A DNA stretch of 64,000 nt from Pelotomaculum sp. (GCA_018435055.1 JAHDOA010000035.1:45932-109931); one strand, 5' to 3'; positions 32,527 through 41,668 are shown, numbered from the stretch's first letter. Notes: generated from the letters alone by a model not told the origin. Numbers and translations are program-made.

Positions 32527-33681
32527 ATGTCTAGTTTTTTTAAACGAAGGGCAGTGAAATTAGCTGTGGCCGCGCTGGTTATTTTAAGCCTGGCCCTTCC
32601 GGCCGGGGCAATGGAAAAAGTGACCGGGAATTCGGTGATTGTGCCCGCCGGGAATATTACCGGGCCGCTTTTTGCAGCAGGCAGCTATATTGTTGTGGAC
32701 GCTGATGTGGACGGGGACGTCTTTGCCGCCGGGCAGGATATCACAATAAACGGCGATATTAAGGGCGACCTTCTGGCAGCGGCGAGGACCGTCAGGATAA
32801 ACGGCAGGGTAAGCGGCAACCTCCGCTGCGCCGTTTCGGATTTGGACCTCAGTAACGAAATTGGTAAAAGCCTGACCGCGGTTGCAGCCCAGGTGCGGCT
32901 GCACGAGAACTCGGAGGTCCAAGACGACGCGCTGGTCTTCGCGGGCGCCGCGTTATTCTCAGGAAAAGTAGGCCGCCAGGCCCTGGGCGCCGGCGGGGAC
33001 TTCCGCATCAACGGGCCAATCGGAGGCAGTGTCCATTTCTGGGGGGTCGATAACCTTACCGTGGGTCAAGCAGCATCAATTAACGGGGACTTAAACTACA
33101 GTTCGCCAAATGAAGCCGATATCTTGCCCGGCGCTCAAATTACGGGGCTAACCAAGTGGGAGCAGGTTCAGGGAGCTGAGCAAAAAATACGCCCGGAAGG
33201 TATTAACTGGTTTGCTCAACTGCTCTGGTTTATTGCGGGCGTTGTGGCATGGGGCGCATTTATACTGATTTTCCCACGGCTCTGGAGCGGATTCAGTGAA
33301 AAAATACTTCACTCACCCGGCCCCGCGCTTGGCTGGGGCGCGCTCGCGCTTATTGCCGCGCCGCTGGCCTCTCTTTTGCTGCTCATAACGGTTATAGGTA
33401 TACCGCTTTCACTGACTTTAATCATAGCTTATCTTTTGACTTTGTACGCGGCAAAAATCATTGTCGGGGACGCCATTGGCCGTTTCCTGGCGGCGCGTTT
33501 CGGCTGGGAAGGCAGGTTACACGGCATCTGGACCTTTATGATTGGCTTTGCCGCGTTGATCCTGCTGGGCATGATTCCGGTGGCCGGGTTCTTCATAAGT
33601 TTGATCGTGGCGGCTGTGGCTTTAGGCGCGGTGATTCTGGCTGTCGTACGCTCCCGCAGCGATACGGTTACGTCGCAATAG
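32527..33681 (+). CDS. Bactofilin-like exported/membrane protein
   Basis: 384 residues. Signal peptide (about 1-28, LSLALPAGA), then a region of short repeats of the polymer-forming (bactofilin-like) beta-helix type (VDADVDGDVFAAGQDITING, GDIKGDLLAAARTVRINGRV, GPIGGSVHFW; about 35-205), then four membrane segments (about 225-370: AQLLWFIAGVVAWGAFILIF and following). The repeat domain should lie outside the membrane. The function is unknown; such proteins may form scaffolds at the cell surface. AAAGGAGGG precedes ATG 32527. Confidence 0.8.
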   Translation: MSSFFKRRAVKLAVAALVILSLALPAGAMEKVTGNSVIVPAGNITGPLFAAGSYIVVDADVDGDVFAAGQDITINGDIKGDLLAAARTVRINGRVSGNLRCAVSDLDLSNEIGKSLTAVAAQVRLHENSEVQDDALVFAGAALFSGKVGRQALGAGGDFRINGPIGGSVHFWGVDNLTVGQAASINGDLNYSSPNEADILPGAQITGLTKWEQVQGAEQKIRPEGINWFAQLLWFIAGVVAWGAFILIFPRLWSGFSEKILHSPGPALGWGALALIAAPLASLLLLITVIGIPLSLTLIIAYLLTLYAAKIIVGDAIGRFLAARFGWEGRLHGIWTFMIGFAALILLGMIPVAGFFISLIVAAVALGAVILAVVRSRSDTVTSQ

Positions 33682-33769
33682 AAAAAAGTTTAATGCAAAT
33701 TGCAATTGATTTTACCTGGAAAATTAACCTATAATTATTGAAATGATATGATATTGTGGAGTTGATGAT

Positions 33770-34210
33770 ATGCCTGTCCGACCCAATGAGGAAGCGATGA
33801 TAAACCAAAAAATCAGGGAGGACTGGCTGGCGGCCCTTGACGGCATGGTAAAACAGCTGAAAGAATGGACCAGGCAGCAGCACGGCGCGTCATGTCCATG
33901 CTGCACACCGGTTTGTGAGATTATTGAGACGACAGTAGAACTGGATGAAGAGCACATTGGCAGCTACAACGCGCCCATGCTGTTTTTAAAAACAAAAAAG
34001 ACCCTTGTCGAACTTAAGCCGGCGGGCAGATTTGCCATCGGGGCGATAGGGCGCGTGGACATGACTAACAACAGGCGGAGCTATTCTTTCCTATACTCCA
34101 GCAGGAGGGGATGGATCTGCATGGAAAACAGGCAACCACTGACTAAATCCCTGTTTCTGGAACTACTTGCCGACCTTGACCAAACGCAGCCGGATTCCAG
34201 CCTTCATTGA
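33770..34210 (+). CDS. Hypothetical protein with CPCCTPVC motif
   Basis: 146 residues; not recognised. A basic, helical N-terminus (IREDWLAALDGMVKQLKEW) is followed by a compact cysteine motif CPCCTPVCEII near residue 43, then a beta-rich part (GSYNAPMLFLKTKKTLVEL, GRFAIGAIGRVDM, YSFLYSSRRGWICME). The cysteines may bind a metal or form a disulfide. GGAG lies upstream of ATG 33770. Single gene ending in a bidirectional terminator. Confidence 0.7.
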   Translation: MPVRPNEEAMINQKIREDWLAALDGMVKQLKEWTRQQHGASCPCCTPVCEIIETTVELDEEHIGSYNAPMLFLKTKKTLVELKPAGRFAIGAIGRVDMTNNRRSYSFLYSSRRGWICMENRQPLTKSLFLELLADLDQTQPDSSLH

Positions 34211-34289
34211 GACGTGTGAAAAGAGGAATACCCTGATACTCGCGACACACGACTTAATTGACGCATGAATTAAAAAATTATTCTTACAA

Positions 34290-34313
34290 AAAAGCCGGGC
34301 TTGCCCGGCTTTT
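34290..34313. terminator. Bidirectional terminator
   Basis: AAAAGCCGGGC / GCCCGGCTTTT form a tight hairpin with A- and T-tracts on both sides, between convergent genes. Confidence 0.88.
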
Positions 34314-34330
34314 CCAAATATCCATTTTAC

Positions 34331-35104
34331 CTATGATGTTTTTTTAGAGCGGCAGCTGTCCGTGCTGTTCAGGCGTGCTTTAATGCGTTCAGCCATAGAC
34401 TGCTTAAGCTGGCCGGCCTGTTCACTGGTAATTTTACCGTCTGTGACCTTTTGATCAATTTTTGTGTTGAACTTTTCCATCAAATAATCCACCAGCTGCT
34501 GTTCGCCGATCCCTTTTTCACCGGCAATCTGGACCATAGACTTGCCGGACTGGCGGGCAGCTATCAAATCTTCCTTGCTGATGCCGATATATTCAGCTAA
34601 ATCCTTCATATCGCCCATGCCGCGGCCCATTTGCATTCCCATGCCTGAGCCATCTTTGGGCGCCGTTTTGTCTTTTGGGTCAATATCCGCGCGGTTCAAA
34701 TCAGCTTTAATCCGCTCTGCCATGGATTGTTTTAACTTTTCGGCCTGCTCCGTGGTAATTTTACCGTCCGCGACTTTTTGATTTATTTTATTACTATATT
34801 TTTCAGCCATGAAATCTACCAGCTGCTGTTCGCCAATCCCTTTTTCAGCGGCAATCTGGACAATTGATTTGCCCGATTGGAGTGCTTCGGTCAATTCTCC
34901 CCGGCTGATACCGAGAAAATCAGCTATTTCAGTAATGCCGCAAACCATGCGCATAGCGATCTCTTTGTGGAAAATTCCCTGTACGGCCAGTCCAGCCGGG
35001 TTGTTTCCTGCCGCAGACGCTTTCAAGGAAGTGACGCCAACCAGGAGAAGTCCGCCGAGAAGCGCGGCTACAACCGCCCCCGACAACCAACCTTTAACTC
35101 TCAT
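34331..35104 (-). CDS. Secreted tandem-repeat protein (DUF2680-like)
   Basis: 257 residues: signal peptide (about 1-32) and two copies of a module of about 80 residues. Each has an ISRGELTEALQSGKSIVQIA / ISKEDLIAARQSGKSMVQIA helix, EKGIGEQQLVD, then KITTEQAEKLKQSMAERIKA / KITSEQAGQLKQSMAERIKA. A Met/Gly-rich linker (GSGMGMQMGRGMGD) joins them. The repeats are alike at DNA level too, so the duplication is fairly recent. DUF2680-type modules are common in Firmicutes but of unknown function. AAGGGGGT precedes ATG 35104; a 43-codon gene lies 28 bp upstream. Confidence 0.78.
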   Translation of the reverse strand: MRVKGWLSGAVVAALLGGLLLVGVTSLKASAAGNNPAGLAVQGIFHKEIAMRMVCGITEIADFLGISRGELTEALQSGKSIVQIAAEKGIGEQQLVDFMAEKYSNKINQKVADGKITTEQAEKLKQSMAERIKADLNRADIDPKDKTAPKDGSGMGMQMGRGMGDMKDLAEYIGISKEDLIAARQSGKSMVQIAGEKGIGEQQLVDYLMEKFNTKIDQKVTDGKITSEQAGQLKQSMAERIKARLNSTDSCRSKKTS

Positions 35105-35132
35105 AATTTTTTACCCCCTTAGTCACGAAGCC

Positions 35133-35264
35133 TTAATCATTGTTCATTTCTTCTTTAACATCCCTCATTATGGCCGTGTTTATATCCTGTTTTGGAACAA
35201 CCTTGTTCCTGGCTTTTTGCTTCTGTTTTTTAGGGGTAATTATTTTTGTTTTTTCTGCCGCCAT
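35133..35264 (-). CDS. 43-residue lysine-rich small protein
   Basis: A short gene MAAEKTKIITPKKQKQKARN...REVKEEMNND-like (actual end MRDVKEEMNND), strongly basic in the first half and acidic at the end; no membrane segment or known family. Support comes from GGTGG seven bases before ATG 35264 and its place 28 bp before the DUF2680-like gene on the same strand, which suggests one transcript. It could be a nucleic-acid-binding or small regulatory protein; this is a guess. Confidence 0.6.
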   Translation of the reverse strand: MAAEKTKIITPKKQKQKARNKVVPKQDINTAIMRDVKEEMNND

Positions 35265-35593
35265 TTAAAATCCACCTTTCCATAGAGTTTTTTTATTAAG
35301 AGGTAGTTTGCCTGAACGGGCAGATAATATGTAAATAGAAATTTTGCAAACGTGGTGTTTTTAATGAGTTAAGGAATAAGATAACAAATATGGTCAAGAC
35401 AAACCTCAGCTGCAGGAAATTGGCAGGGATCTACAGGGTGATACAGGAAAGCGGCCCGGATGTTCTGAAGAAAAAGGTATTGCAGGGAAATGAATATTCT
35501 GCCGGAGCCGCAGTTTCCGTGATGTGCCGTTCCAGGTATGGGTTATAATTCTGCAGTCAATGGTAAACAATGTGAAAATACAAGTTTGCTCTT
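35265..35593. other. Intergenic region with a possible small gene
   Basis: Apart from the weak plus-strand 52-codon frame listed separately, nothing is recognised. The part nearest 35265 should hold the promoter of the 43-residue gene on the minus strand. Confidence 0.3.
35390..35548 (+). CDS. Possible small protein, 52 residues
   Basis: ATG 35390 opens a frame of 52 codons (MVKTNLSCRKLAGIYRVIQE ... SVMCRSRYGL) with protein-like composition. AAGGA lies 14 bp upstream, a poor spacing, and nothing in it is recognised. Listed as tentative because the space is otherwise empty. Confidence 0.3.
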   Translation: MVKTNLSCRKLAGIYRVIQESGPDVLKKKVLQGNEYSAGAAVSVMCRSRYGL

Positions 35594-35974
35594 CTAGAAT
35601 AAGTTTTTTAAATTTAACGATTCTTTTTCCGGGATATGTCCGATCATTAACTTCAGTTCCGACAACTGCCCCCATGAGAGGGGTGCGTTTTCTGTGTTAA
35701 TATATTCCCTGGTTTTAGCCATGGAAAACTCGATATTGTCAATCTCCTGGTGGTCAAGAACGGTTGGCCACCAGTTTGCTTTCTTGTCCCAGGTCTCTTC
35801 CAGTTCGTCGGTCCCAGTTCGGGCTTGTTCCCACTGATTATTTTCCAGCCCTTGTTCTATTTGTTCAATCTTTTGCAGCATTTCACCTGCTGATTCCCGC
35901 AGCATATGGTTCGTCCAGAAACTGAAGGATACTATAGCGGCAAATATGATTAACAGCACCACTAGCAACCTCAT
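35594..35974 (-). CDS. DUF4363-family protein
   Basis: 126 residues: one N-terminal membrane helix (LLVVLLIIFAAIVSFSFWTN) and an exported helical domain with the family's look (KIEQIEQGLENNQWEQARTG, WWPTVLDHQEIDNIEFSMAK). DUF4363 proteins are usually encoded next to DUF421 (YetF-like) genes, as here, although 244 bp of repeat-bearing sequence separates them. GGAG precedes ATG 35974. Function unknown. Confidence 0.8.
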   Translation of the reverse strand: MRLLVVLLIIFAAIVSFSFWTNHMLRESAGEMLQKIEQIEQGLENNQWEQARTGTDELEETWDKKANWWPTVLDHQEIDNIEFSMAKTREYINTENAPLSWGQLSELKLMIGHIPEKESLNLKNLF

Positions 35975-36089
35975 AGTACGACTCCTTTATTAATGCAAAA
36001 TTAATGCTAAAAATCTATGTTTTTGTGGACTTCCCCAGCCATCCCGATCGGGGACATATCTCGACCCCAAAGGAATACCCATAAGCTGA

Positions 36090-36168
36090 GATGTGTCCCC
36101 ATTCCTCTGTCTGGTCCCATGCAACGATACAACCCTGCAGAAAAAAGATGTGTCCCCATTCCCCTGTC
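36090..36168. repeat. Pair of 22-bp direct repeats (GATGTGTCCCCATTCC type)
   Basis: The repeats lie at 36090-36111 and 36147-36168 and differ at one base. A third, partial copy in opposite orientation (GGGGACATATC, about 36054-36064) can pair with the first. On the minus strand they read GACAGGGGAATGGGGACACA. They separate two genes that normally adjoin, so they look inserted. Confidence 0.75.
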
Positions 36169-36218
36169 AGAGTGAAAAAAGTATGTTGACATGTTTTGTC
36201 TTTCTAAAGACTGAGTAC

Positions 36219-36899
36219 CTAACCTACCTTCGATTTAACCTGGTAAAGCAGCTTTCCCTCCGTGTCAAGGTGCGCGAAAAGAACCTCCTGAAATGAATTG
36301 ATACCGAATTTGTGCAGTTCGGCGCGCAGCCACTCTTCGTTAAGGTTTAACCTGGCCAGGTTTTTCTTAAAGACAAAACCATCGATAATCAGCGTGACCG
36401 GTAAACCCTCATACTTCGTTGGTAGATTTAAATCCTCCGGCACAACCGGCCTTTTCTGGGATTTGGGGATGACACTTAACTGGCCGCCAGTCTCCAGGAT
36501 GGCAAATTCCACATCTGCAATATTGGGTATATTTTTTACCCGCAGCTGTTCCAGCAGGTCGTTTATGTTATAACGCAGCCTGGCAAGTTCTTTTTCAATA
36601 ATTATCCCGTTTTCAACCAGCACACTTGGTGTGCCGCAGATTATTCCTCTGGCCCGTTCGCTTTTTAGGGATAGGTAAGACATCGCGACCTGCACCACAA
36701 TCAGGGTGAATATAGGGAAAAGGCCAAAAAGAAGAGGCGCCTCGGTGTTTTCCATCGGGATCGCGGCCAGGGCTGACAGCATGATTACGATGACAAGCTC
36801 ATACGGCTGCAGCTGGCCGATCTGCCTTTTCCCCATCAGCCTTAAACCGATCACCACCACAGCAAATAATATAAGTGTACGTACAATACCTATCAGCAT
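36219..36899 (-). CDS. DUF421/YetF-family membrane protein
   Basis: 226 residues: three N-terminal membrane helices (about 5-80: TLILFAVVVIGLRLMGKRQI, LVIVIMLSALAAIP, LFPIFTLIVVQVAMSYLS) with the conserved GKRQIGQLQPYELVI loop, then a cytoplasmic alpha/beta domain in two repeats (VLVENGIIIEKELARLRYNI, GLPVTLIIDGFVFKKNLARL). YetF-type proteins are spore or membrane proteins of unknown function. AGAGGA precedes ATG 36899. Co-directional with DUF4363 downstream. Confidence 0.88.
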   Translation of the reverse strand: MLIGIVRTLILFAVVVIGLRLMGKRQIGQLQPYELVIVIMLSALAAIPMENTEAPLLFGLFPIFTLIVVQVAMSYLSLKSERARGIICGTPSVLVENGIIIEKELARLRYNINDLLEQLRVKNIPNIADVEFAILETGGQLSVIPKSQKRPVVPEDLNLPTKYEGLPVTLIIDGFVFKKNLARLNLNEEWLRAELHKFGINSFQEVLFAHLDTEGKLLYQVKSKVG

Positions 36900-37077
36900 A
36901 TGTTATTTTCCTCTGAGATTAATATATTTTTAGGTATCTTTTGTTAAAGGCCTGGTTTTTATGTAATATCTTGTGAAGGCAAAGGTTTTTGCTACATTTT
37001 TCTTGTAGGTTTATGCCGTTTTATAGCGAAATTCTTCCATAAGCAGTTGATGCAGGCATCATAAAAGGAGGAATATC

Positions 37078-38349
37078 GTGGTAAAGGCAAAAACCACAGC
37101 TGTAATCTTGTTATGCATCGCAATTTTGCTGGCTGTTTCAGTATTGCCGGGCGCATCTCCGGCAATGGCCCAGAACTATACTATCCGGGCCGGGGACACC
37201 CTGTTTTCCATTGGGCAAAAATTCGGTGTCCAGGTTGGGGATCTTATAACTGCCAATAACCTGTCATCTGACATGATTTATCCGGAACAAAGGCTATGGA
37301 TACCGCCCGCTCCTCTCAGACCGTCCGGATCACCCCGGTATGTATTGGGTTTTTACGTTGATCAAGAGAATGATCTGCCCTGCTCGTACGGCAGTATGAC
37401 AGCAAACGGCAGCCAGATAAGCGCTGTGGCGCCTTTCTGGTACAGGCTGGCGCCGGATGGCCAGGAGGCTATCGAGGAGAGCCGGGCGCCGGATGGAACA
37501 GGCGCCGGTAATCCGAAGGCTATAATCAGCGAAGCTCATAAAAACAATATCCAGGTATTGGCCTTAATACACAACATGATCTATGCCGGGTGGGTTGACG
37601 GCGCGGCCCTGGCTTCGGCTATGCTTGAAAATACACAGACCAGGGGGGTGTTTATCAACAAGCTGGAGAATATAATCAAGGAATATGGTTATGACGGGGT
37701 AAACCTCGACATTGAAAATATACGTCTTGCTGACAGGGATAAATTTTCTTTGTTTGTAAAGGAGGTGTTTCAGCGTCTGGCGCCCCAGGGGTATAAAGTA
37801 ACCGTATGCGTGCCCGCAAAAACACATGACAACTTGCAAAGCTCCTGGTCCGGGCCATTTGACTATGCGCAGATCGGCATGTATTCCCACAGTGTGATCA
37901 TTATGACTTACGATGAACACGGGTACAGCAGCGGGCCGGGACCGATCGCTTCCAGCGGCTGGGTTAGAGATGTCGTGAAATACGCTGCGCAGAATATCCC
38001 ACCGGAAAAAATTCTTTTGGGAATACCGGGGTACGGCTTTGACTGGACCGCCGGGCAGGCGGGTCCGAGATACATCTCCTATGAGCAGGCGGTGGCATTG
38101 GCGCAATCTCAGCAGGCAAACATTTTATGGGATGACAGCTCGCAGGCGCCATATTTCCAATACCGTGACACCGGCAACCGGGGGCATGAAGTATGGTTCG
38201 AAAACGCCTTTAGCCTTGGTAATAAACTGGATTTAGTTGATGAATATGACTTAAAGGGCATAGCCATCTGGCGGCTTGGCATGGAAGACCCCGGAGTGTG
38301 GGATGTCCTTGGCTGCCGGATAAAAACAGAAAAAACCTCTATGGATTGA
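37078..38349 (+). CDS. LysM-GH18 glycoside hydrolase (spore-lysin type)
   Basis: 423 residues: signal peptide (about 1-31), one LysM domain (YTIRAGDTLFSIGQKFGVQV ... LWIP, about 34-79) and a GH18 barrel (about 85-415) with the catalytic DxxDxE motif YDGVNLDIEN and the usual MTYDEHGYSSGPGP and GIAIWRLGMEDP strands. This is the layout of YaaH/SleL-type enzymes that cleave spore cortex or peptidoglycan glycan strands. GTG 37078 follows AAAAGGAGG. Monocistronic. Confidence 0.9.
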   Translation: MVKAKTTAVILLCIAILLAVSVLPGASPAMAQNYTIRAGDTLFSIGQKFGVQVGDLITANNLSSDMIYPEQRLWIPPAPLRPSGSPRYVLGFYVDQENDLPCSYGSMTANGSQISAVAPFWYRLAPDGQEAIEESRAPDGTGAGNPKAIISEAHKNNIQVLALIHNMIYAGWVDGAALASAMLENTQTRGVFINKLENIIKEYGYDGVNLDIENIRLADRDKFSLFVKEVFQRLAPQGYKVTVCVPAKTHDNLQSSWSGPFDYAQIGMYSHSVIIMTYDEHGYSSGPGPIASSGWVRDVVKYAAQNIPPEKILLGIPGYGFDWTAGQAGPRYISYEQAVALAQSQQANILWDDSSQAPYFQYRDTGNRGHEVWFENAFSLGNKLDLVDEYDLKGIAIWRLGMEDPGVWDVLGCRIKTEKTSMD

Positions 38350-38437
38350 TAAGGAAAAAGACGCCAACCTGCTTAATGCGGCCGGCGCATAGTGCATGTA
38401 ATGAATGAGCATATTTAGAAGAAAGGGGATAAGGCGG

Positions 38438-38776
38438 ATGGACGGCAATTTAATGAAGAATATAGGTTTTGCCGAGATCGTGAAAATGGATGAACTGGTG
38501 GATTATCAGGAAGGCCGGGTAATTAGCCGGACCCTGGCGCAGCTGCCCCAGGTTACCCTCACGCTGTTTTCTATCAGCCAGGGAGAGGGGATTAGCGCGC
38601 ACACGTCGCCGGGAGACGCTCTGGTGCAAATTTTAGACGGAGAAGCTGAAATCACAATCGGCGGGCAAGTTTTTAATGTGCAAGCCGGGGAAAGCATAGT
38701 CATGCCGAAAGGGGTGCCTCACGCCCTGGAAGCCAGGCGTAACTTTAAATTTCTCCTAACGGTTGTTAAACCATAG
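38438..38776 (+). CDS. Cupin-domain protein
   Basis: About 112 residues, a single cupin: motif 1 around EGISAHTSPGDALVQILDGE and motif 2 around AGESIVMPKGVPHAL. Metal ligands His (SAH) and His (VPHAL) are present. Small cupins of this kind are common in anaerobes as probable metal-binding regulatory or isomerase proteins; the function is not determined. ATG 38438 follows GAAAGGGG; an upstream ATG (38405) lacks a ribosome site. Confidence 0.85.
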   Translation: MDGNLMKNIGFAEIVKMDELVDYQEGRVISRTLAQLPQVTLTLFSISQGEGISAHTSPGDALVQILDGEAEITIGGQVFNVQAGESIVMPKGVPHALEARRNFKFLLTVVKP

Positions 38777-38800
38777 AATAAGCCACAGGCGGTGCAAAAA

Positions 38801-38835
38801 AAGGTGGTTGGAACCCTTCCGGCCCCAACCACCTT
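38801..38835 (-). terminator. Terminator of ilvD
   Basis: AAGGTGGTTGG (38801-38811) / CCAACCACCTT (38825-38835), an 11-bp stem; on the minus strand it is followed by a T-run. It serves ilvD and may also stop the convergent cupin transcript. A second small palindrome GGCGGGATTCCCGCC (38925-38939) lies between it and ilvD. Confidence 0.8.
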
Positions 38836-38956
38836 ATACCATTCTCCCGTTGCAATCAGTGTTTGCACACGGTATTGAACCCAACCTGGCGCCTTTTGAG
38901 CCCGTGATACGGTAGCCATTGTAGGGCGGGATTCCCGCCATGCAACGCCAAATTTT

Positions 38957-40645
38957 TTACTCTGGTGTTTTCAATACCGCTCCGGTGCTGGCGGAGGTTA
39001 CCTGCGCTGAGTAGCGGGCCAGGTAGCTTTTCCCGGTTACTTTGGGCGCAGGTTTTTTCCAGTTGCTGCGCCGGGCTGCCAGTTCTACGTCAGACAGTTT
39101 GACGTTTAAGACGCGGTTGGGAATGTCAATCTCGATGATATCGCCCTCTTGCAGCAGGGCGATAGGACCACCTTCAGAAGCCTCAGGCGAAACATGGCCG
39201 ATGCTGGCGCCCCGGGTGCCACCGGAAAACCGGCCGTCAGTAATTAAGGCTACGTCTTTGTCCAGCCCCATGCCGGTAATCGACGACGTGGGGCTAAGCA
39301 TTTCACGCATGCCCGGCCCGCCCTTGGGGCCTTCATAGCGGATGATCACCACGTCGCCTTTATTAATCTTACCGTCCATTATCGCTTCAAAGGCTTCTTC
39401 CTCGCTGTTATAAACACGTGCCGGGCCGCTGTGCCTGAGCATTTCCCTGGCTACCGCCGACTGTTTCACCACAGCCCCGTCCGGGGCCAGGTTGCCTTTT
39501 AAAATGGCGATGCCGCCTTCCCTGCTGTAGGGGTTGTCCAGCGGCCGGATAATTTCCTGGTTGCGGACCGCGGCATTACTAATATTTTCACCAAGAGATT
39601 TTCCCGTCACGGATTTTGTCTCCAGATTTAGCAGGCCCGCGTCAGCCATCTGCTTTAGCACCGCAGAGATCCCACCCGCCACAAAAAGGTCAAAAAGGTG
39701 GTGCGGACCGCCGGGGCTAAGCTTGGTGATGTTGGGAACGCGTGTGCTGATTTCATCAAAATCTTCAATCCTGAGCGGCGCCCCCGCCTCGCCGGCGATA
39801 GCCAGCAGGTGCAGGACTGTGTTGCTGGAGCCGCCGATAGCCATATCCAGGGCTATCGCGTTTTTAAACGCGTCCAGCGTCATGATATCACGCGGGCGGA
39901 TGTTTTCCCTGACCATCTGCACAGCCTGCTGACCGGCTAGTTTGGCCAGCGCCTTGCGCTGCCCGTAGGGGGCCGGTATAGTGCCGTTGCCCGGCAACCC
40001 TATGCCCAGCGCTTCTACCAGGCAATTCATGGAGTTGGCGGTAAACAACCCGGAGCAGCTGCCGCAGGAGGGGCAGGCGCTTTGTTCCATCTCTTCCATT
40101 TCGGCCGCAGTGATCGCTCCTACGGCATACGCTCCCACAGCTTCAAAAAGAGGCCGCACCAGGTCGGCGTCTTCACCCGCATAGGCGCCGGTCAGCATCG
40201 GCCCGCCGCTGACATAAACAGAAGGAATATTCAGCCTGGCCGCCGCCATCAGCATACCCGGCACGATCTTGTCACAGTTGCCGATTAGGACGAGTCCATC
40301 AAATTTATGGGCCACGGTCATAGTTTCAATAGAGTCCGCAATTAGTTCACGGCTGGCCAGGGGATATTTCATGCCGTCATGGTTCATGGCGATGCCGTCG
40401 CATATACCGATAACAGGAAATTCCACCGGTGTGCCGCCTGCCGCCGACACGCCGAGCTTGGCGGCCTGGGCCAAATCACGCAGGTGGATATGTCCCGGAA
40501 TTATCTCGTTGAAAGAGTTTACAATGCCGATCAGCGGTTTCTTCAAGTCAGCCGGGGTATAACCCATGGCGTAAAAAAGGGACCTGTGCGGCGCCCGGGC
40601 GACTCCCTGTGTTACCATCTCGCTTTGAAGACAACCCTTGTTCAT
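38957..40645 (-). CDS. ilvD: Dihydroxy-acid dehydratase
   Basis: 562 residues. Converts 2,3-dihydroxy-isovalerate and its isoleucine counterpart to the 2-keto acids in branched-chain amino acid synthesis. Family motifs: [36 protein letters not shown], the Fe-S-binding [14 protein letters not shown] and [19 protein letters not shown], and [17 protein letters not shown] near the C-terminus. It stands alone, not in an ilv/leu operon. AGGAGG lies upstream of ATG 40645. Confidence 0.95.
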   Translation of the reverse strand: MNKGCLQSEMVTQGVARAPHRSLFYAMGYTPADLKKPLIGIVNSFNEIIPGHIHLRDLAQAAKLGVSAAGGTPVEFPVIGICDGIAMNHDGMKYPLASRELIADSIETMTVAHKFDGLVLIGNCDKIVPGMLMAAARLNIPSVYVSGGPMLTGAYAGEDADLVRPLFEAVGAYAVGAITAAEMEEMEQSACPSCGSCSGLFTANSMNCLVEALGIGLPGNGTIPAPYGQRKALAKLAGQQAVQMVRENIRPRDIMTLDAFKNAIALDMAIGGSSNTVLHLLAIAGEAGAPLRIEDFDEISTRVPNITKLSPGGPHHLFDLFVAGGISAVLKQMADAGLLNLETKSVTGKSLGENISNAAVRNQEIIRPLDNPYSREGGIAILKGNLAPDGAVVKQSAVAREMLRHSGPARVYNSEEEAFEAIMDGKINKGDVVIIRYEGPKGGPGMREMLSPTSSITGMGLDKDVALITDGRFSGGTRGASIGHVSPEASEGGPIALLQEGDIIEIDIPNRVLNVKLSDVELAARRSNWKKPAPKVTGKSYLARYSAQVTSASTGAVLKTPE

Positions 40646-40909
40646 AAAAAAGCCTCCTTATTTAGATTATCTTTATAATTTTAACACGATCGAATGGCTT
40701 GCGCATGTATAAAAAAGATTATAGACTACTTAACCGAGTAAAACAATAGAATTTTCCATCCAGTATCTTGTCTTAATAAATGTTTGAGATACGATTGGGT
40801 TAAATGTAATTTACAGCTAAATTTTGACCGGTCCGGGGAGAACAGAACCGGAATGCCTTCCCCGGCGTCAAACTAATATAAATATAATAAAGTGGGAGGC
40901 GATGGAGAG

Positions 40910-41668
40910 ATGTTCAGGCCTAAGGTTTATCTTTATCTTATTGTGCTGCTGTTGGTAATGCTGTTCAGTCCCGCAGGCGCATCAGCCGGAGAGGCGATTG
41001 ACGAAAGCGGCAATGGCCGGGTGGTATTCTTGGAAGTAGGAGGGTCGCTGGATCTCAGTCTGGAAAGCAACGCTTCTACCGGTTATTCCTGGCAGTATTT
41101 CCCGGATTTCACCGGGGACGGGGTTATTAAGGAAACCGCGCATGAATACCGGGAGGAAAACCCCGGATTGATCGGGGCGCCCGGCGGGGAATACTGGTCT
41201 TTTAAGGCTGTTGGCGCCGGCGCTACTTCTATCTCTTTAGGCTATATGAGACCCTGGGAAAGTATACAGCCGGTAAAAACATTTAAAGTTGACGTCATTG
41301 TAATACCACAACAGGTTACGGTAACGCTAAACGGCAAACCCCTGGATGCTGATGTGCCATCGATGATTAAAGAAGGCCGGACGCTTGCTCCCATGAGGGC
41401 GGTAGCGGAGGCTCTCGGAGTGGAAATTGAATGGCTTCCCGCCACCAGGCAGGTAATTATCAACAAGGACGCTATATCACTTGAACTGACTGTTGGAAGC
41501 AGTAAGGCCCTGAGGAGAGACCCGGCGGGTGAACACAACATAACCCTGGATGTCCCTGCCGAGATAATGGCGGGACGGGTTTTCGCGCCGCTGCGGTTTT
41601 TCGGCGAAGCCCTGGGCTGCAAGGTAGAATGGGATGGGAAAACAAAAGTGGTAAACATAACCAGCTAG
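40910..41668 (+). CDS. Secreted chagasin-like inhibitor fused to copper amine oxidase N-terminal-like domain
   Basis: About 252 residues: signal peptide (about 1-26), a chagasin/I42 cysteine-protease-inhibitor domain (about 35-120) with its three loop motifs recognisable (ASTGYSW for NPTTGYxW; GAPGGEYWSF; RPWE), then a copper amine oxidase N-terminal-like domain (about 125-250: VTLNGKPLDADVPSMIKEG, TLAPMRAVAEALGVEIEW, FAPLRFFGEALGCKVEWDG), a common cell-surface module in Clostridia. ATG 40910 is chosen over GTG 40892. A CCGGGGA/TCCCCGG stem (40833-40865) lies in the leader. Confidence 0.82.
   Translation: MFRPKVYLYLIVLLLVMLFSPAGASAGEAIDESGNGRVVFLEVGGSLDLSLESNASTGYSWQYFPDFTGDGVIKETAHEYREENPGLIGAPGGEYWSFKAVGAGATSISLGYMRPWESIQPVKTFKVDVIVIPQQVTVTLNGKPLDADVPSMIKEGRTLAPMRAVAEALGVEIEWLPATRQVIINKDAISLELTVGSSKALRRDPAGEHNITLDVPAEIMAGRVFAPLRFFGEALGCKVEWDGKTKVVNITS

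Noticed and set aside
36007..36192. Minus-strand open frame of 61 codons
   Set aside because: It is made of the two 22-bp repeats (RGMGTHL occurs twice) and has no ribosome site.
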